Of a DNA stretch of 50,642 bases, positions 25,546 through 33,742 are shown piece by piece. Location of the stretch: assembly GCA_027018935.1 (NCBI GenBank), contig JALUXZ010000161.1, positions 1 through 50,642 on the forward strand. The letters are read 5' to 3'. Position numbers and translations under genes: made by a program. The notes under the pieces are model-generated. The model was not told the origin of the DNA and did not search any database. It was given only the letters and a program-made list of their open reading frames with translations. The stretch is from Mariprofundaceae bacterium. GTDB taxonomy: Bacteria > Pseudomonadota > Zetaproteobacteria > Mariprofundales > Mariprofundaceae. Each line of letters opens with the position of its first letter. Position 1 is the stretch's first letter.

Positions 25546-27084
25546 TTACTCCATTCTCGGGAAGACTGGTGCAGGTGATTGGCATGTATGCCCTACTTTC
25601 AATTGCCCCCAGCCAGCACAATCCAATAATCTTAAAGCATCAATTTTCACATCTTTATTCAGAATTTGGGTCAGCATATCCGCCATTTTTTCAGGCATAA
25701 AGGGTGATAATTGAATAGCTACCAAACGCAATGTTTCAATCAAATGATACAATACTGTATTCAATCGTGCTGTATCCCCCGCTTTTGCCAAACCCCAAGG
25801 CGCATTATCTTCCACATAACGGTTACCATGTTTGACAACTTGATTCACACGTTCCAATGCCAAATGAAATGCCTGACGGTTCAATAACTCGTCAACCTCG
25901 CGCTGCATAGCATCCACATCAGCAATCAAAGCACGATCCATATCCAATTCTTCGCCTGTTTCACCAAGCACACTACCGTTATATTTCTTAAGCATTGCCA
26001 AAGAGCGATTGAGCAAATTACCCACATCATTGGCAAGCTCTGAGTTATAACGGCTTTTCAGTGAATCCACAGAAAAATCACCATCCTGACCAAATGGTAC
26101 TTCGCGTAACAAGAAATAACGCAATACATCAGCATCATACTTTTCAAGCAAATCCGCAGGCCGCAAGGCATTACCCTTGGATTTGGACATTTTTTCGCCT
26201 TCCACAGTCCACCAACCATGCGCAAAAATACGTTTAGGCAAAGGCAAACCTGCTGCCATCAACATACACGGCCAATACACCGCATGAAAACGCAGAATAT
26301 CTTTGCCAATCAAATGCACATCAGCTGGCCAATATTTTGGATTTTCCTGCTCTGGAAAACCTGCAGCTGTAAGATAATTGGTCAGCGCATCAATCCACAC
26401 ATAAATCACATGTTTTTCATCACCAGGAACAGGGATTCCCCATGAAAAGGTAGTCCGAGAAACAGATAGATCACGCAAACCGCCTTCCACAAAACTGAGC
26501 ACTTCATTACGACGTGATTCAGGCGCAATAAAATCAGGGTTTTCTTTAATATAGGTAATCAATTGATCTTGAAATGCACTTAAACGAAAGAAATACGACT
26601 CTTCTTGAATCTTTTCAACATCACGTTGGCAATCTGGGCAGTTATGTGAATCCCAACATTCGGCTTCTTTAAGCTGGGTTTCTGTCCAATATGTTTCGCA
26701 CGGCACACAATACCAATCTTCATAAAAATCTTTATAAATCGCACCTGCATTTTCCAAGCGTCGCCACATGGCTTGCACAGCTTTGTGGTGCCGCTCTGAA
26801 CTGGTACGAATAAAATCATCATTTGAAATGGATAACTCAGGCCATAGACTTTCATACCGTTCTACAACCTTATCCGCCAATGCAATCGGCTCTATTTCAC
26901 GTGCTTCTGCTGCCTGCTGCACTTTTTGACCATGCTCATCTGTACCTGTTAAGAAAAAAACATCTTTGCCCGATAAGCGTTCGTGGCGAGCCAATACATC
27001 AGCTGCAATAGTGGTGTACATATGACCCAGGTGCGGCTCATCATTCACATAATAAATTGGCGTTGTAACATAGTATGGCTGCAT
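25546..27084 (-). CDS. metG: methionyl-tRNA synthetase
   Basis: A 512-residue class I synthetase. The HIGH-type motif is PHLGHMYTT and the KMSKS loop is GEKMSKSKGN. A zinc knuckle is formed by CVPC and CPDC with a cysteine between them. The C-terminal helical anticodon domain follows, but the EMAP/Trbp111-like dimerisation domain found in longer MetG proteins is missing, giving the short form also seen in many bacteria. It charges tRNA-Met. It is the first gene of a minus-strand group with DUF2062 and the fructosamine-kinase-like gene. Confidence 0.96.
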   Translation of the reverse strand: MQPYYVTTPIYYVNDEPHLGHMYTTIAADVLARHERLSGKDVFFLTGTDEHGQKVQQAAEAREIEPIALADKVVERYESLWPELSISNDDFIRTSSERHHKAVQAMWRRLENAGAIYKDFYEDWYCVPCETYWTETQLKEAECWDSHNCPDCQRDVEKIQEESYFFRLSAFQDQLITYIKENPDFIAPESRRNEVLSFVEGGLRDLSVSRTTFSWGIPVPGDEKHVIYVWIDALTNYLTAAGFPEQENPKYWPADVHLIGKDILRFHAVYWPCMLMAAGLPLPKRIFAHGWWTVEGEKMSKSKGNALRPADLLEKYDADVLRYFLLREVPFGQDGDFSVDSLKSRYNSELANDVGNLLNRSLAMLKKYNGSVLGETGEELDMDRALIADVDAMQREVDELLNRQAFHLALERVNQVVKHGNRYVEDNAPWGLAKAGDTARLNTVLYHLIETLRLVAIQLSPFMPEKMADMLTQILNKDVKIDALRLLDCAGWGQLKVGHTCQSPAPVFPRME

Positions 27085-27509
27085 GCAAATAAAAACCTTT
27101 ACGGATAGAAGTTGGGCAAGTGTAGCGTTATTTCACCTTGAAAAAAACAACACATTTTTTCATAGACTTATAACGATGCTAACATTTCTAAAATTTGTGC
27201 TATGCTGGAAGCGGAAATGACTTTGTTTGATTGCATCTAAGCATTGAATTACTAATGGTAAGTTGCATCAAAATTGACATTTTTCTAAGAGTCTGTTGAA
27301 CTTAAGCTATCGTTAAAGAGTGCCTGAACAATCGTAGTGTATTGCGAAATAACATTCATAATACCTACTACCATACGACTGCAAGGATGTAGGAGTTAGA
27401 GCGCTGCAGGAAGCAAATAGCCAAGTTCACAAAGTCTAATACTTCAAAGAAATGAAGTTGGGTTGTCAGCATACAATTAGAATATAATACTGATATAGGG
27501 GTGAAATGA
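27085..27509. other. intergenic region between metG and the CBS-PAS kinase
   Basis: A 425-bp divergent gap with no open frame I trust. A TATAAT lies at about 27483-27488, 22 bases before the kinase start, with TTGTCA upstream at a rather short spacing, so it is only a possible promoter. A perfect 6-bp hairpin (ACTTCA / TGAAGT) lies at 27441-27458. A GGGGTG ribosome-binding sequence is near 27497. The central 200 bases look like decayed or regulatory sequence, and I recognise no element in them. Confidence 0.35.
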
Positions 27510-29846
27510 ATGGCTGTAAGTGTTATAGATATACTGTTACGAAATGTTGCGACTATTCAAGTTGGCGACTCACTGGAGCGTGCCTATCAACTTATCGCTG
27601 AACAAGATTCCCATGCAATCATTGTCATGCAAGGTGATAAACCATTGGGTTTACTTCATGAAAATGATATTTCTCTGATTCAACAGAAAAACATTGATTC
27701 TCAAACACTCATACAGGCAAACCATATACCATCCAGCTCTATTGCTCAGCTTGAGCTTAGCATGCCATTACAAGCGGCATTCGACTTTCTCTTTGATCAT
27801 CAGCGTCGTCAGCTTGTTGTTATCAATCAGCATGGTGAATTTGAGGGTCTGTTAACGCTAGCACGTCTTATCGACAGCCTATCTGGGAAATCATTGCAAC
27901 ATGCTAGCAAACCTCAGCCTGACGTATCCACTGATACCGAAAAATGTTATCAACAATTGATATACGCCATGCCAGAAGCCGTTATAATTCATCACCGAGA
28001 CCATATCCTTTTTGCCAATCCAGCCTCACTTGAACTACTTGCTTGGGATTCTAAACATAATATTGTCGAATTACCGTTTATGGAATTTATACACCCAGAT
28101 TCTCAAGCAGGGATTCACCAGCATATGGATAACCTCCAGCAAAATCCAAGCAACAAGTTTGCAGCTATCGAAGAGCGATTAATACGCCATGATGGTAAGA
28201 CCATTTGGGTAGAAATGAGCTGTAGTATCAGCAAACATCAAGGAAAAACAGTGGTTATATCCGTATTTCGTGATATTTCCAAGCGCAAAAAAGCCGAGTT
28301 AGAATCTCAGCTACTAAAGAAAACCATTAATACCATTCAAGAGAGTATCTTTATCACAGATCCGAATGGTATCATTCAATATGCGAACCAAAGCTTCACA
28401 CGTATCATGGGTTATACAGCACAAGAAGTCTTGGGTAAAACGCCAGCTATTTTAAATAGCCATCAACAGTCCAAAGAGTTTTATCAACACCTGTGGCAGA
28501 CGCTTAAAAGTGGGCAGTCATGGTCTGGGCGAATTATGAATAAACATAAAGATGGCACAATTTTCCCTGTTTATATGTCCATTGCTCCTATGTTTAACAC
28601 ACAACAGAAAATTACACATTTTGTAGCTGTGCATGAAGATTTAACAACTGATGAAGCACTACAACATAAAATTATGCAAGCTCAAAAAATGGAAGCTGTG
28701 GCAATTATGGTAGGTGGTATCGCCCATGATTTTAATAATCTTCTAGCCACCATCCTTGGCAACCTCTATTTAATGCGCAAAAAGATGCAAGATGATGAAA
28801 AAGGTATGTCGCGCATCCAGACCATGGAAAAGGCTGTACACCATGGGGCTAGCATGATTCAACAAATGTTAACCTTTTCACGCCAAGATAGTCCTGATAT
28901 GAATACCATGAATATGTTGGCATTCTTAAAGGAGGCAACCAAGCTTGCAGAGAATAGTTTACCTGAAAATATTCAGTTTACATTGGATTATTCATCCGAT
29001 GTAAATGAATCCTATATACAAGGCAACCTGCATCAATTACAGCAAGTAATTCTAAGTTTGGTCAACAATGCCAAAGATGCCGTGCGCAATGTTGTGAGTC
29101 CTAAAATAAGCCTAACCTTAAATCAAGAAAACCCCACCCCAGAGATGCTATTAAATTATACGGGAGTACATAGCAAAGGGGAATGGCAGTGTTTGCGTTG
29201 CCAGGATAATGGTTATGGTATTGCACAAAAACATATCGATAAGATATTCGACCCATTTTTTACCACTAAAACTGTTGGAGAAGGTACTGGTCTAGGGCTT
29301 GCCATGGTCTATGGAGCGGTTCAAAATCACCATGGACTAATTGCTGTCGAGAGCGGACTCGGTGTAGGCACTACCATATCCATTTATATCCCCAAGCACA
29401 AAACATCTGAGCTTCAACTTATTGCCAATGAAAGCAAATTTGACCAAGGCAGAGGGCAGTCCATCTTACTCGTTGATGATGATGAGCCTTTACGCAGTGT
29501 ACTGGATGAAATTCTCAAAGAATCTGGATTTAAAACTTTTCAAGCAGGAAATGGGCAAGAAGCTGTGGATATTTTTACGGCGAATCAAGCTGATATTGCC
29601 ATCATTATTATGGATGTTGTCATGCCTATTATGGGCGGGGTGGCTGCAGCCAAGGAAATTCGTAATATCAACAGCACCATCCCCATTGTTTTCCAAACAG
29701 GTTATGGTGAGCAAACAGAATTGGATGCTGCTGCCTCCATTGAAAACTGCGATACATTACGAAAACCATTACAAGTTCATGCACTTCTAGCAAAAATAGA
29801 AGAAAAACTCGAAGCTTCAGCAACTTTAAATAGCCTTAAGCCATGA
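27510..29846 (+). CDS. cytoplasmic hybrid histidine kinase (CBS-PAS-PAS-HisKA-HATPase-REC)
   Basis: A 778-residue soluble sensor kinase. A CBS-domain pair occupies about residues 1-127 (SDSHAIIVMQGDKPLGLLHE-like region, then RRQLVVINQHGEFEGLLT), so an adenine nucleotide may be sensed. Two PAS domains follow (about 148-262 and 270-385; the second has YANQSFTRIMGYTAQEVLG). The phospho-histidine is in GGIAHDFNN near 402. The ATPase domain has SLVNNAKDAV and GTGLGLAMVYG. The receiver aspartate is near 699 (IIMDVVMPI). No transmembrane segment is present. The stop overlaps the nrtS-like gene as ATGA, which suggests a role tied to nitrate or nitrite. Confidence 0.92.
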   Translation: MAVSVIDILLRNVATIQVGDSLERAYQLIAEQDSHAIIVMQGDKPLGLLHENDISLIQQKNIDSQTLIQANHIPSSSIAQLELSMPLQAAFDFLFDHQRRQLVVINQHGEFEGLLTLARLIDSLSGKSLQHASKPQPDVSTDTEKCYQQLIYAMPEAVIIHHRDHILFANPASLELLAWDSKHNIVELPFMEFIHPDSQAGIHQHMDNLQQNPSNKFAAIEERLIRHDGKTIWVEMSCSISKHQGKTVVISVFRDISKRKKAELESQLLKKTINTIQESIFITDPNGIIQYANQSFTRIMGYTAQEVLGKTPAILNSHQQSKEFYQHLWQTLKSGQSWSGRIMNKHKDGTIFPVYMSIAPMFNTQQKITHFVAVHEDLTTDEALQHKIMQAQKMEAVAIMVGGIAHDFNNLLATILGNLYLMRKKMQDDEKGMSRIQTMEKAVHHGASMIQQMLTFSRQDSPDMNTMNMLAFLKEATKLAENSLPENIQFTLDYSSDVNESYIQGNLHQLQQVILSLVNNAKDAVRNVVSPKISLTLNQENPTPEMLLNYTGVHSKGEWQCLRCQDNGYGIAQKHIDKIFDPFFTTKTVGEGTGLGLAMVYGAVQNHHGLIAVESGLGVGTTISIYIPKHKTSELQLIANESKFDQGRGQSILLVDDDEPLRSVLDEILKESGFKTFQAGNGQEAVDIFTANQADIAIIIMDVVMPIMGGVAAAKEIRNINSTIPIVFQTGYGEQTELDAAASIENCDTLRKPLQVHALLAKIEEKLEASATLNSLKP

Positions 29847-30088
29847 AACATCGTCTAAACATTGCCAAACAACCTGCTGTTATACGCACCGCAACACGTT
29901 TTGCATTGATTGTAGGTCCCGTACTGGTGATGATTAACCATGGTGACACCATTGTTGCTGGAGAGATGACCACTGTTGACTGGCTAAAGTCTGCTTTGAC
30001 CATGCTTGTTCCTTATACTGTCTCTACATTATCCAGCATCAGTGCTTATATGTCTTGCCAGTCTAATACTGACAACAATAGCAATTAA
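29843..30088 (+). CDS. nrtS: NrtS-like small membrane protein (nitrate/nitrite transport)
   Basis: An 81-residue protein with two hydrophobic segments. TATRFALIVGPVLVMINHGD and the later KSALTMLVPYTVSTLSS match the small NrtS family, annotated as nitrate/nitrite transporters. The conserved N-H-G-D between the segments is the best signature. It is translationally coupled to the CBS-PAS kinase and convergent with holB, with four bases between the stops. The assignment rests on short motifs, so transport activity is inferred from the family only. Confidence 0.72.
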   Translation: MKHRLNIAKQPAVIRTATRFALIVGPVLVMINHGDTIVAGEMTTVDWLKSALTMLVPYTVSTLSSISAYMSCQSNTDNNSN

Positions 30089-30092
30089 CATC

Positions 30093-31049
30093 CTACTGCG
30101 CTTTTAAAGCAGAGCGCATATCCAATATCCGCGAAATTAAGGCTGGTACAGGCCTTAAACTATGACGAACAACTTCGGCAGGCCATGCCAATAATGCTTG
30201 TGCTGAATCAAAAACATGTTGTTTCCTATCATATGAAGAGCTTGCTTGTTGTAATTCTTTCTGCAATGGCAACATCAATATAGCTATGATTAAATCATGC
30301 GGGATTATTTGAATATGCTTCTGTAAAAAATCAGACATCATACCAATATCTGCACGCGATATATCCGTAACTTGTTGATGCCACTGCAAACATGCTTGCG
30401 CCACATCATCATCCTGCAAAATTGCAACATGACCAGGGCAACCTTGTGCAAGCTCCTTTGCCAATGATGCCACATTCTCAGATAAGTCCATGACTTGAAG
30501 TGCTTGCTGCATATCGTCTTCATGCAAAGGTGCGCAATGCTCCAACATACACCGTGAACGAATGGTTGCAGGCAAACGGGTGAGATCATGACAAACAATC
30601 AACAACAAACTACCCGCAGAAGGCTCTTCCAAACCTTTAAGCAGCGCATTAGCAGCTTGGTTATTCATGGCATCTGCATCATCCAACAGCAATACACGCC
30701 GCTGACTTTGCATGCCTGAAAGCGATAAAAATGATAAAGCATCACGCACCTGAGCCACACTAATATCACGATAAAATTTCTTTTTCTTTTCATCCCATAA
30801 AATACCCATCTGCATAAAATCAGGATGCGAATCCCCAGCCAACATGTGGCAGCTATGGCATTGCCCACAGGCAGCACCATGATTTGTCAGCGATTCACAC
30901 AAATACGATGCTGCCAAGCTTTGCGCCAACATCGCCTTACCCACACCACGCAAACCGTGTAACAACCATGCATGAGGCATTTTTTTTTGCTGCATCAATG
31001 TTTCAAACCGCTGAGCAGTATCCGCATGCCCTAATACTTTATCATTCAT
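30093..31049 (-). CDS. holB: DNA polymerase III subunit delta prime
   Basis: A 318-residue clamp-loader subunit. The Walker-A-like HGLRGVGKAML, a zinc site made by CGQCHSC with an upstream cysteine, LLLDDADAMNNQAANALLKGLEEP and the sensor motif TIRSRCMLE are as expected for delta prime. It is a structural part of the loader that places the beta clamp on DNA. The ATG overlaps the tmk stop (ATGA). The order pabC-mltG-tmk-holB is the conserved proteobacterial one. Confidence 0.94.
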   Translation of the reverse strand: MNDKVLGHADTAQRFETLMQQKKMPHAWLLHGLRGVGKAMLAQSLAASYLCESLTNHGAACGQCHSCHMLAGDSHPDFMQMGILWDEKKKKFYRDISVAQVRDALSFLSLSGMQSQRRVLLLDDADAMNNQAANALLKGLEEPSAGSLLLIVCHDLTRLPATIRSRCMLEHCAPLHEDDMQQALQVMDLSENVASLAKELAQGCPGHVAILQDDDVAQACLQWHQQVTDISRADIGMMSDFLQKHIQIIPHDLIIAILMLPLQKELQQASSSYDRKQHVFDSAQALLAWPAEVVRHSLRPVPALISRILDMRSALKAQ

Positions 31050-31687
31050 GCTGCCAATAAATCCTCAAGATAGTTTTGAATATTACTCTGAATTTCTTCA
31101 ATCTGAATCCCAGCATCTACGCGTACCATACGCTCAGGGTATTGCTTACAAATATCTATAAATGCCGCATGTACCCGCTCATGAAAAGATAATGCCTCTT
31201 CATCCAAACGTGTACTTTCTGCTCCCATATCGGTGCGCGCACGCACCCGTTTTAAAGCTATTTCCGCAGGCACATCCAACCAAAATGTTTGCTGCGGTGT
31301 ACAACCTGCTTCGGCAAATGCCAGCATGGGTTTTAAATCCACACCTTCAGCCAAACCACGCGCCGCCAACTGATAAGCCAGTGTTGAATCTGAATAACGA
31401 TCACACAATACCCATTGCCCATTTGCCAATGCAGGCTTGATGACTGTTTGCACATGTTGCGCTCTATCCGCCAAAAACAATAACAACTCACACTCGGGCA
31501 CAGGCACAAATTCACCTGATAACAACAAACAGCGAATCTCCATACCCAAAGGTGTCGCACCTGGCTGGCGTGTTTCAAGCACATCCTTGCCCTGCTGTCT
31601 CAACCAATCTGCGGTCAGCTTTAATTGCGTGCTTTTCCCGCAACCATCACCACCTTCAAAGCTAATCAAATGACCCATATTAGCCAT
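31046..31687 (-). CDS. tmk: thymidylate kinase
   Basis: A 213-residue dTMP kinase. The P-loop is FEGGDGCGKSTQL, the DRX-type motif is CDRYSDSTLAYQ, and ETRQPGATPLG and LDVPAEIALKRVRAR are the substrate and lid regions. It makes dTDP for DNA synthesis. I chose the ATG at 31687 because GGAGGG lies about four bases upstream; the frame is open to 31708 but inside the preceding gene. It overlaps the stop of the 85-residue upstream gene by eight bases. Confidence 0.95.
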   Translation of the reverse strand: MANMGHLISFEGGDGCGKSTQLKLTADWLRQQGKDVLETRQPGATPLGMEIRCLLLSGEFVPVPECELLLFLADRAQHVQTVIKPALANGQWVLCDRYSDSTLAYQLAARGLAEGVDLKPMLAFAEAGCTPQQTFWLDVPAEIALKRVRARTDMGAESTRLDEEALSFHERVHAAFIDICKQYPERMVRVDAGIQIEEIQSNIQNYLEDLLAA

Positions 31688-31937
31688 CGTCCCTCCATAA
31701 CCATTCACCTGTCACTGCAAAAAACTCTGGTAACTGCTTCAACCAATCAAGCGCATCTTCTCTTTGGCATACAGTTGTCCAAAACTGTTGTTTTCTTTTC
31801 TCAGCATCTGTATCTGACTTACTAGCAAAACAACGAATCACACCCAAACCATCTTCACCCAATAACCATGCTTGCAATATCAACGCCCGACTCGGCGGCA
31901 CGTCCAACTCTATCACCCATACATCATAGTCGTTCAT
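31680..31937 (-). CDS. small protein of unknown function between mltG and tmk
   Basis: An 85-residue protein that I do not recognise with certainty. It begins MNDYDVWVIELDVPPSRALILQ-like (quoted only approximately), contains GLGVIRCFASKSDTDAEKRK and ends GEWLWRDDG. It has no membrane segment or cysteine pair. It overlaps mltG by 14 bases and tmk by 8, so it is clearly part of the operon and probably translated. A DUF4911-like identity is possible, but only on weak resemblance in length and the V-x-R pattern. Confidence 0.6.
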   Translation of the reverse strand: MNDYDVWVIELDVPPSRALILQAWLLGEDGLGVIRCFASKSDTDAEKRKQQFWTTVCQREDALDWLKQLPEFFAVTGEWLWRDDG

Positions 31938-32931
31938 TTATTTTTTGCTCTACGCTTTGTTTTCGATTCATTTTTCTCTCAAGCTTGACCCATTTCTTCA
32001 CATTGGCTTGATGCTCTGCCAATGTCGAAGCAAACGCATGACCACCACTACCATCGGCAACAAAATAGACATAACTCACATCCGCAGGATTCGCAGCGGC
32101 ACGCAAGCTTGCCGCGCCAGGATTACAAATAGGTGTGGGAGGTAAACCCTTGCGCGTATACGTATTCCAAGGCGTATCCGTTTTTAAATCTTTACGCTGA
32201 ATATTCCCTGAAAACACACCATCGCGTTTCCATATACCATAAATAACCGTTGGATCCATTTGCAAACGCATACCCAAGCGTAAACGATTATGAATCGCGG
32301 CTGAAACAAGCGGACGCTCCTTATCCAACGATGTCTCTTTTTCAATAATCGAGGCAATAATACGTAACCGTTGTACTGATTCAGGCTTCATTTCTTTTAG
32401 AATTTTCTTTTGAGCCTGCACCATGCTCATTAATATCTCTTTGGGGCGTATCGGTTTGCTATAGGTATAGGTTTCTGGAAGTAGCCGCCCTTCTTGCTCA
32501 TCATTCTTTAAAATAAGCTTGAGTGCTGACTGCCAATCAGCCAGTGAGTCCCCTGTATGATTTGCCAATATCTGCAATATTTCCTGTGTTCGCAAACCTT
32601 CTGGCACTGTCACATGATGTAACACCACATCTCCAGCCACCAGCTTATCAAGTACATCTACCACACTCATCTCACCAGAAAATACATATTCCCCAGCTTT
32701 AATTTGTGTCGCAGTGCCTGCCAAACGCGCTGCCAAACGAAATAGCCATGCCGAATCAATCACACCTTGTTTTTGTAGGCTATTAGCAATCCTATGCGAT
32801 GATGCACCAGAAGAAACCACCAGCGATACTTCACTCACGGGGCTCTTGGCATAAAGCTGTTGCCACATCCATGCCATACCGCCCAAAAGCAGGGCACCCA
32901 ACAGCAAAAATATTTTCAGCCAATTATTCAC
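31924..32931 (-). CDS. mltG: endolytic murein transglycosylase MltG
   Basis: A 335-residue membrane-anchored YceG-like protein. One N-terminal membrane segment (LKIFLLLGALLLGGMAWMW) precedes a LysM-like region. The catalytic glutamate lies in ASIIEKETSLDKERPLVSAA. DPTVIYGIW, NTYTRKGLPPTPICNPG and the final AANPADVSYVYFVADGSGGH are all family signatures. It cleaves nascent peptidoglycan strands and sets glycan length. The start is GTG at 32931, overlapping the pabC stop by eight bases. Confidence 0.95.
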   Translation of the reverse strand: MNNWLKIFLLLGALLLGGMAWMWQQLYAKSPVSEVSLVVSSGASSHRIANSLQKQGVIDSAWLFRLAARLAGTATQIKAGEYVFSGEMSVVDVLDKLVAGDVVLHHVTVPEGLRTQEILQILANHTGDSLADWQSALKLILKNDEQEGRLLPETYTYSKPIRPKEILMSMVQAQKKILKEMKPESVQRLRIIASIIEKETSLDKERPLVSAAIHNRLRLGMRLQMDPTVIYGIWKRDGVFSGNIQRKDLKTDTPWNTYTRKGLPPTPICNPGAASLRAAANPADVSYVYFVADGSGGHAFASTLAEHQANVKKWVKLERKMNRKQSVEQKINERL

Positions 32932-33727
32932 GGTTCAACACTCCCAGAGTTGGTACACCTGACATGCCTTTAAAAGCAGAAAACAATTTACTCATAGCAG
33001 GATGATTTACATCTAAACCTCGACCATTTAATGATGCCACAGGCTGCACAAACACGCCGCTATTCATACAAGCAACCGCCTCACAATCATCCAACCATGC
33101 CATAGGACACACTGATTCAAATAACACGCCTTGTTGCAATAAAAAATGCCGCACAACACCCGATAAAATTCCCAAGCCTTGCGGTGTAAACCACTGCCCT
33201 TGTCGATATATCGCTATATTTGCAGTGAGTGTACTCAAAACATTGCCACTATCTGAGCCAATCAATGCTTGCATAGGATTATCAAGACCCCATTGCTGAA
33301 TGGCACGCAAACTCTCCGCATAATCAGCGGTATATTTCACCTTCTTTTCGCGCAAAGGGAATGGCCAAATCACCGATTGCAAATGCAACGGATACCTATT
33401 TGCAGATGGCATCATTTGTATTTGAACATGTGGCTGCGTATTTTTTACCAACAAGCCCCAAGCTGCATCGCCACCTGATACTGTCATGCGCACCAACATA
33501 TCATTGCCCTGTATATTTGCGGCGGAAATAGCCTCTTTAAAGCAGTTTTCCAGCTCGTTATCTGTGCAGATGAGACCATAGCTTTCCAAAGCATATTTCA
33601 AACGCTGCTGATGTTCAGCTTGTTGAAATATATGACCATCGAGCACCCGAAATGTCTCAAAACATGCTTCGGCATATGCCAAACCACGATCCAATTGCTC
33701 AACAATTTTGATTTCATTCATTCTCAT
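32924..33727 (-). CDS. pabC: aminodeoxychorismate lyase (class IV aminotransferase)
   Basis: A fold-type IV PLP enzyme of 267 residues from the ATG at 33727 (ATG at 33721 is also possible; neither has a good ribosome-binding site). DRGLAYAEACFETFRVLDG is the typical N-terminal region. KVKYTADYAESLRA holds the likely PLP lysine, and ALIGSDSGNVLSTLTANIAIY and GILSGVVRHFLL follow the class IV pattern. It makes p-aminobenzoate for folate. The position upstream of mltG and tmk supports PabC over a branched-chain aminotransferase. It is divergent from ilvA with only about 15 bases between the starts. Confidence 0.85.
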   Translation of the reverse strand: MRMNEIKIVEQLDRGLAYAEACFETFRVLDGHIFQQAEHQQRLKYALESYGLICTDNELENCFKEAISAANIQGNDMLVRMTVSGGDAAWGLLVKNTQPHVQIQMMPSANRYPLHLQSVIWPFPLREKKVKYTADYAESLRAIQQWGLDNPMQALIGSDSGNVLSTLTANIAIYRQGQWFTPQGLGILSGVVRHFLLQQGVLFESVCPMAWLDDCEAVACMNSGVFVQPVASLNGRGLDVNHPAMSKLFSAFKGMSGVPTLGVLNRE

Positions 33728-33742
33728 GGTAGAAGATTGCCC

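Noticed and set aside
25076-25714. 212-codon plus-strand frame opposite the DUF2062 and metG genes
   Set aside because: It spans two well supported minus-strand genes and has no recognisable motif; it is a shadow frame.
27085-27509. Riboswitch or small RNA in the long gap before the CBS-PAS kinase
   Set aside because: Only a 6-bp hairpin and a weak promoter-like sequence were found; no known riboswitch core was recognised.
33611-33742. 44-codon extension upstream of ilvA
   Set aside because: It overlaps pabC on the other strand and precedes the conserved IlvA start.
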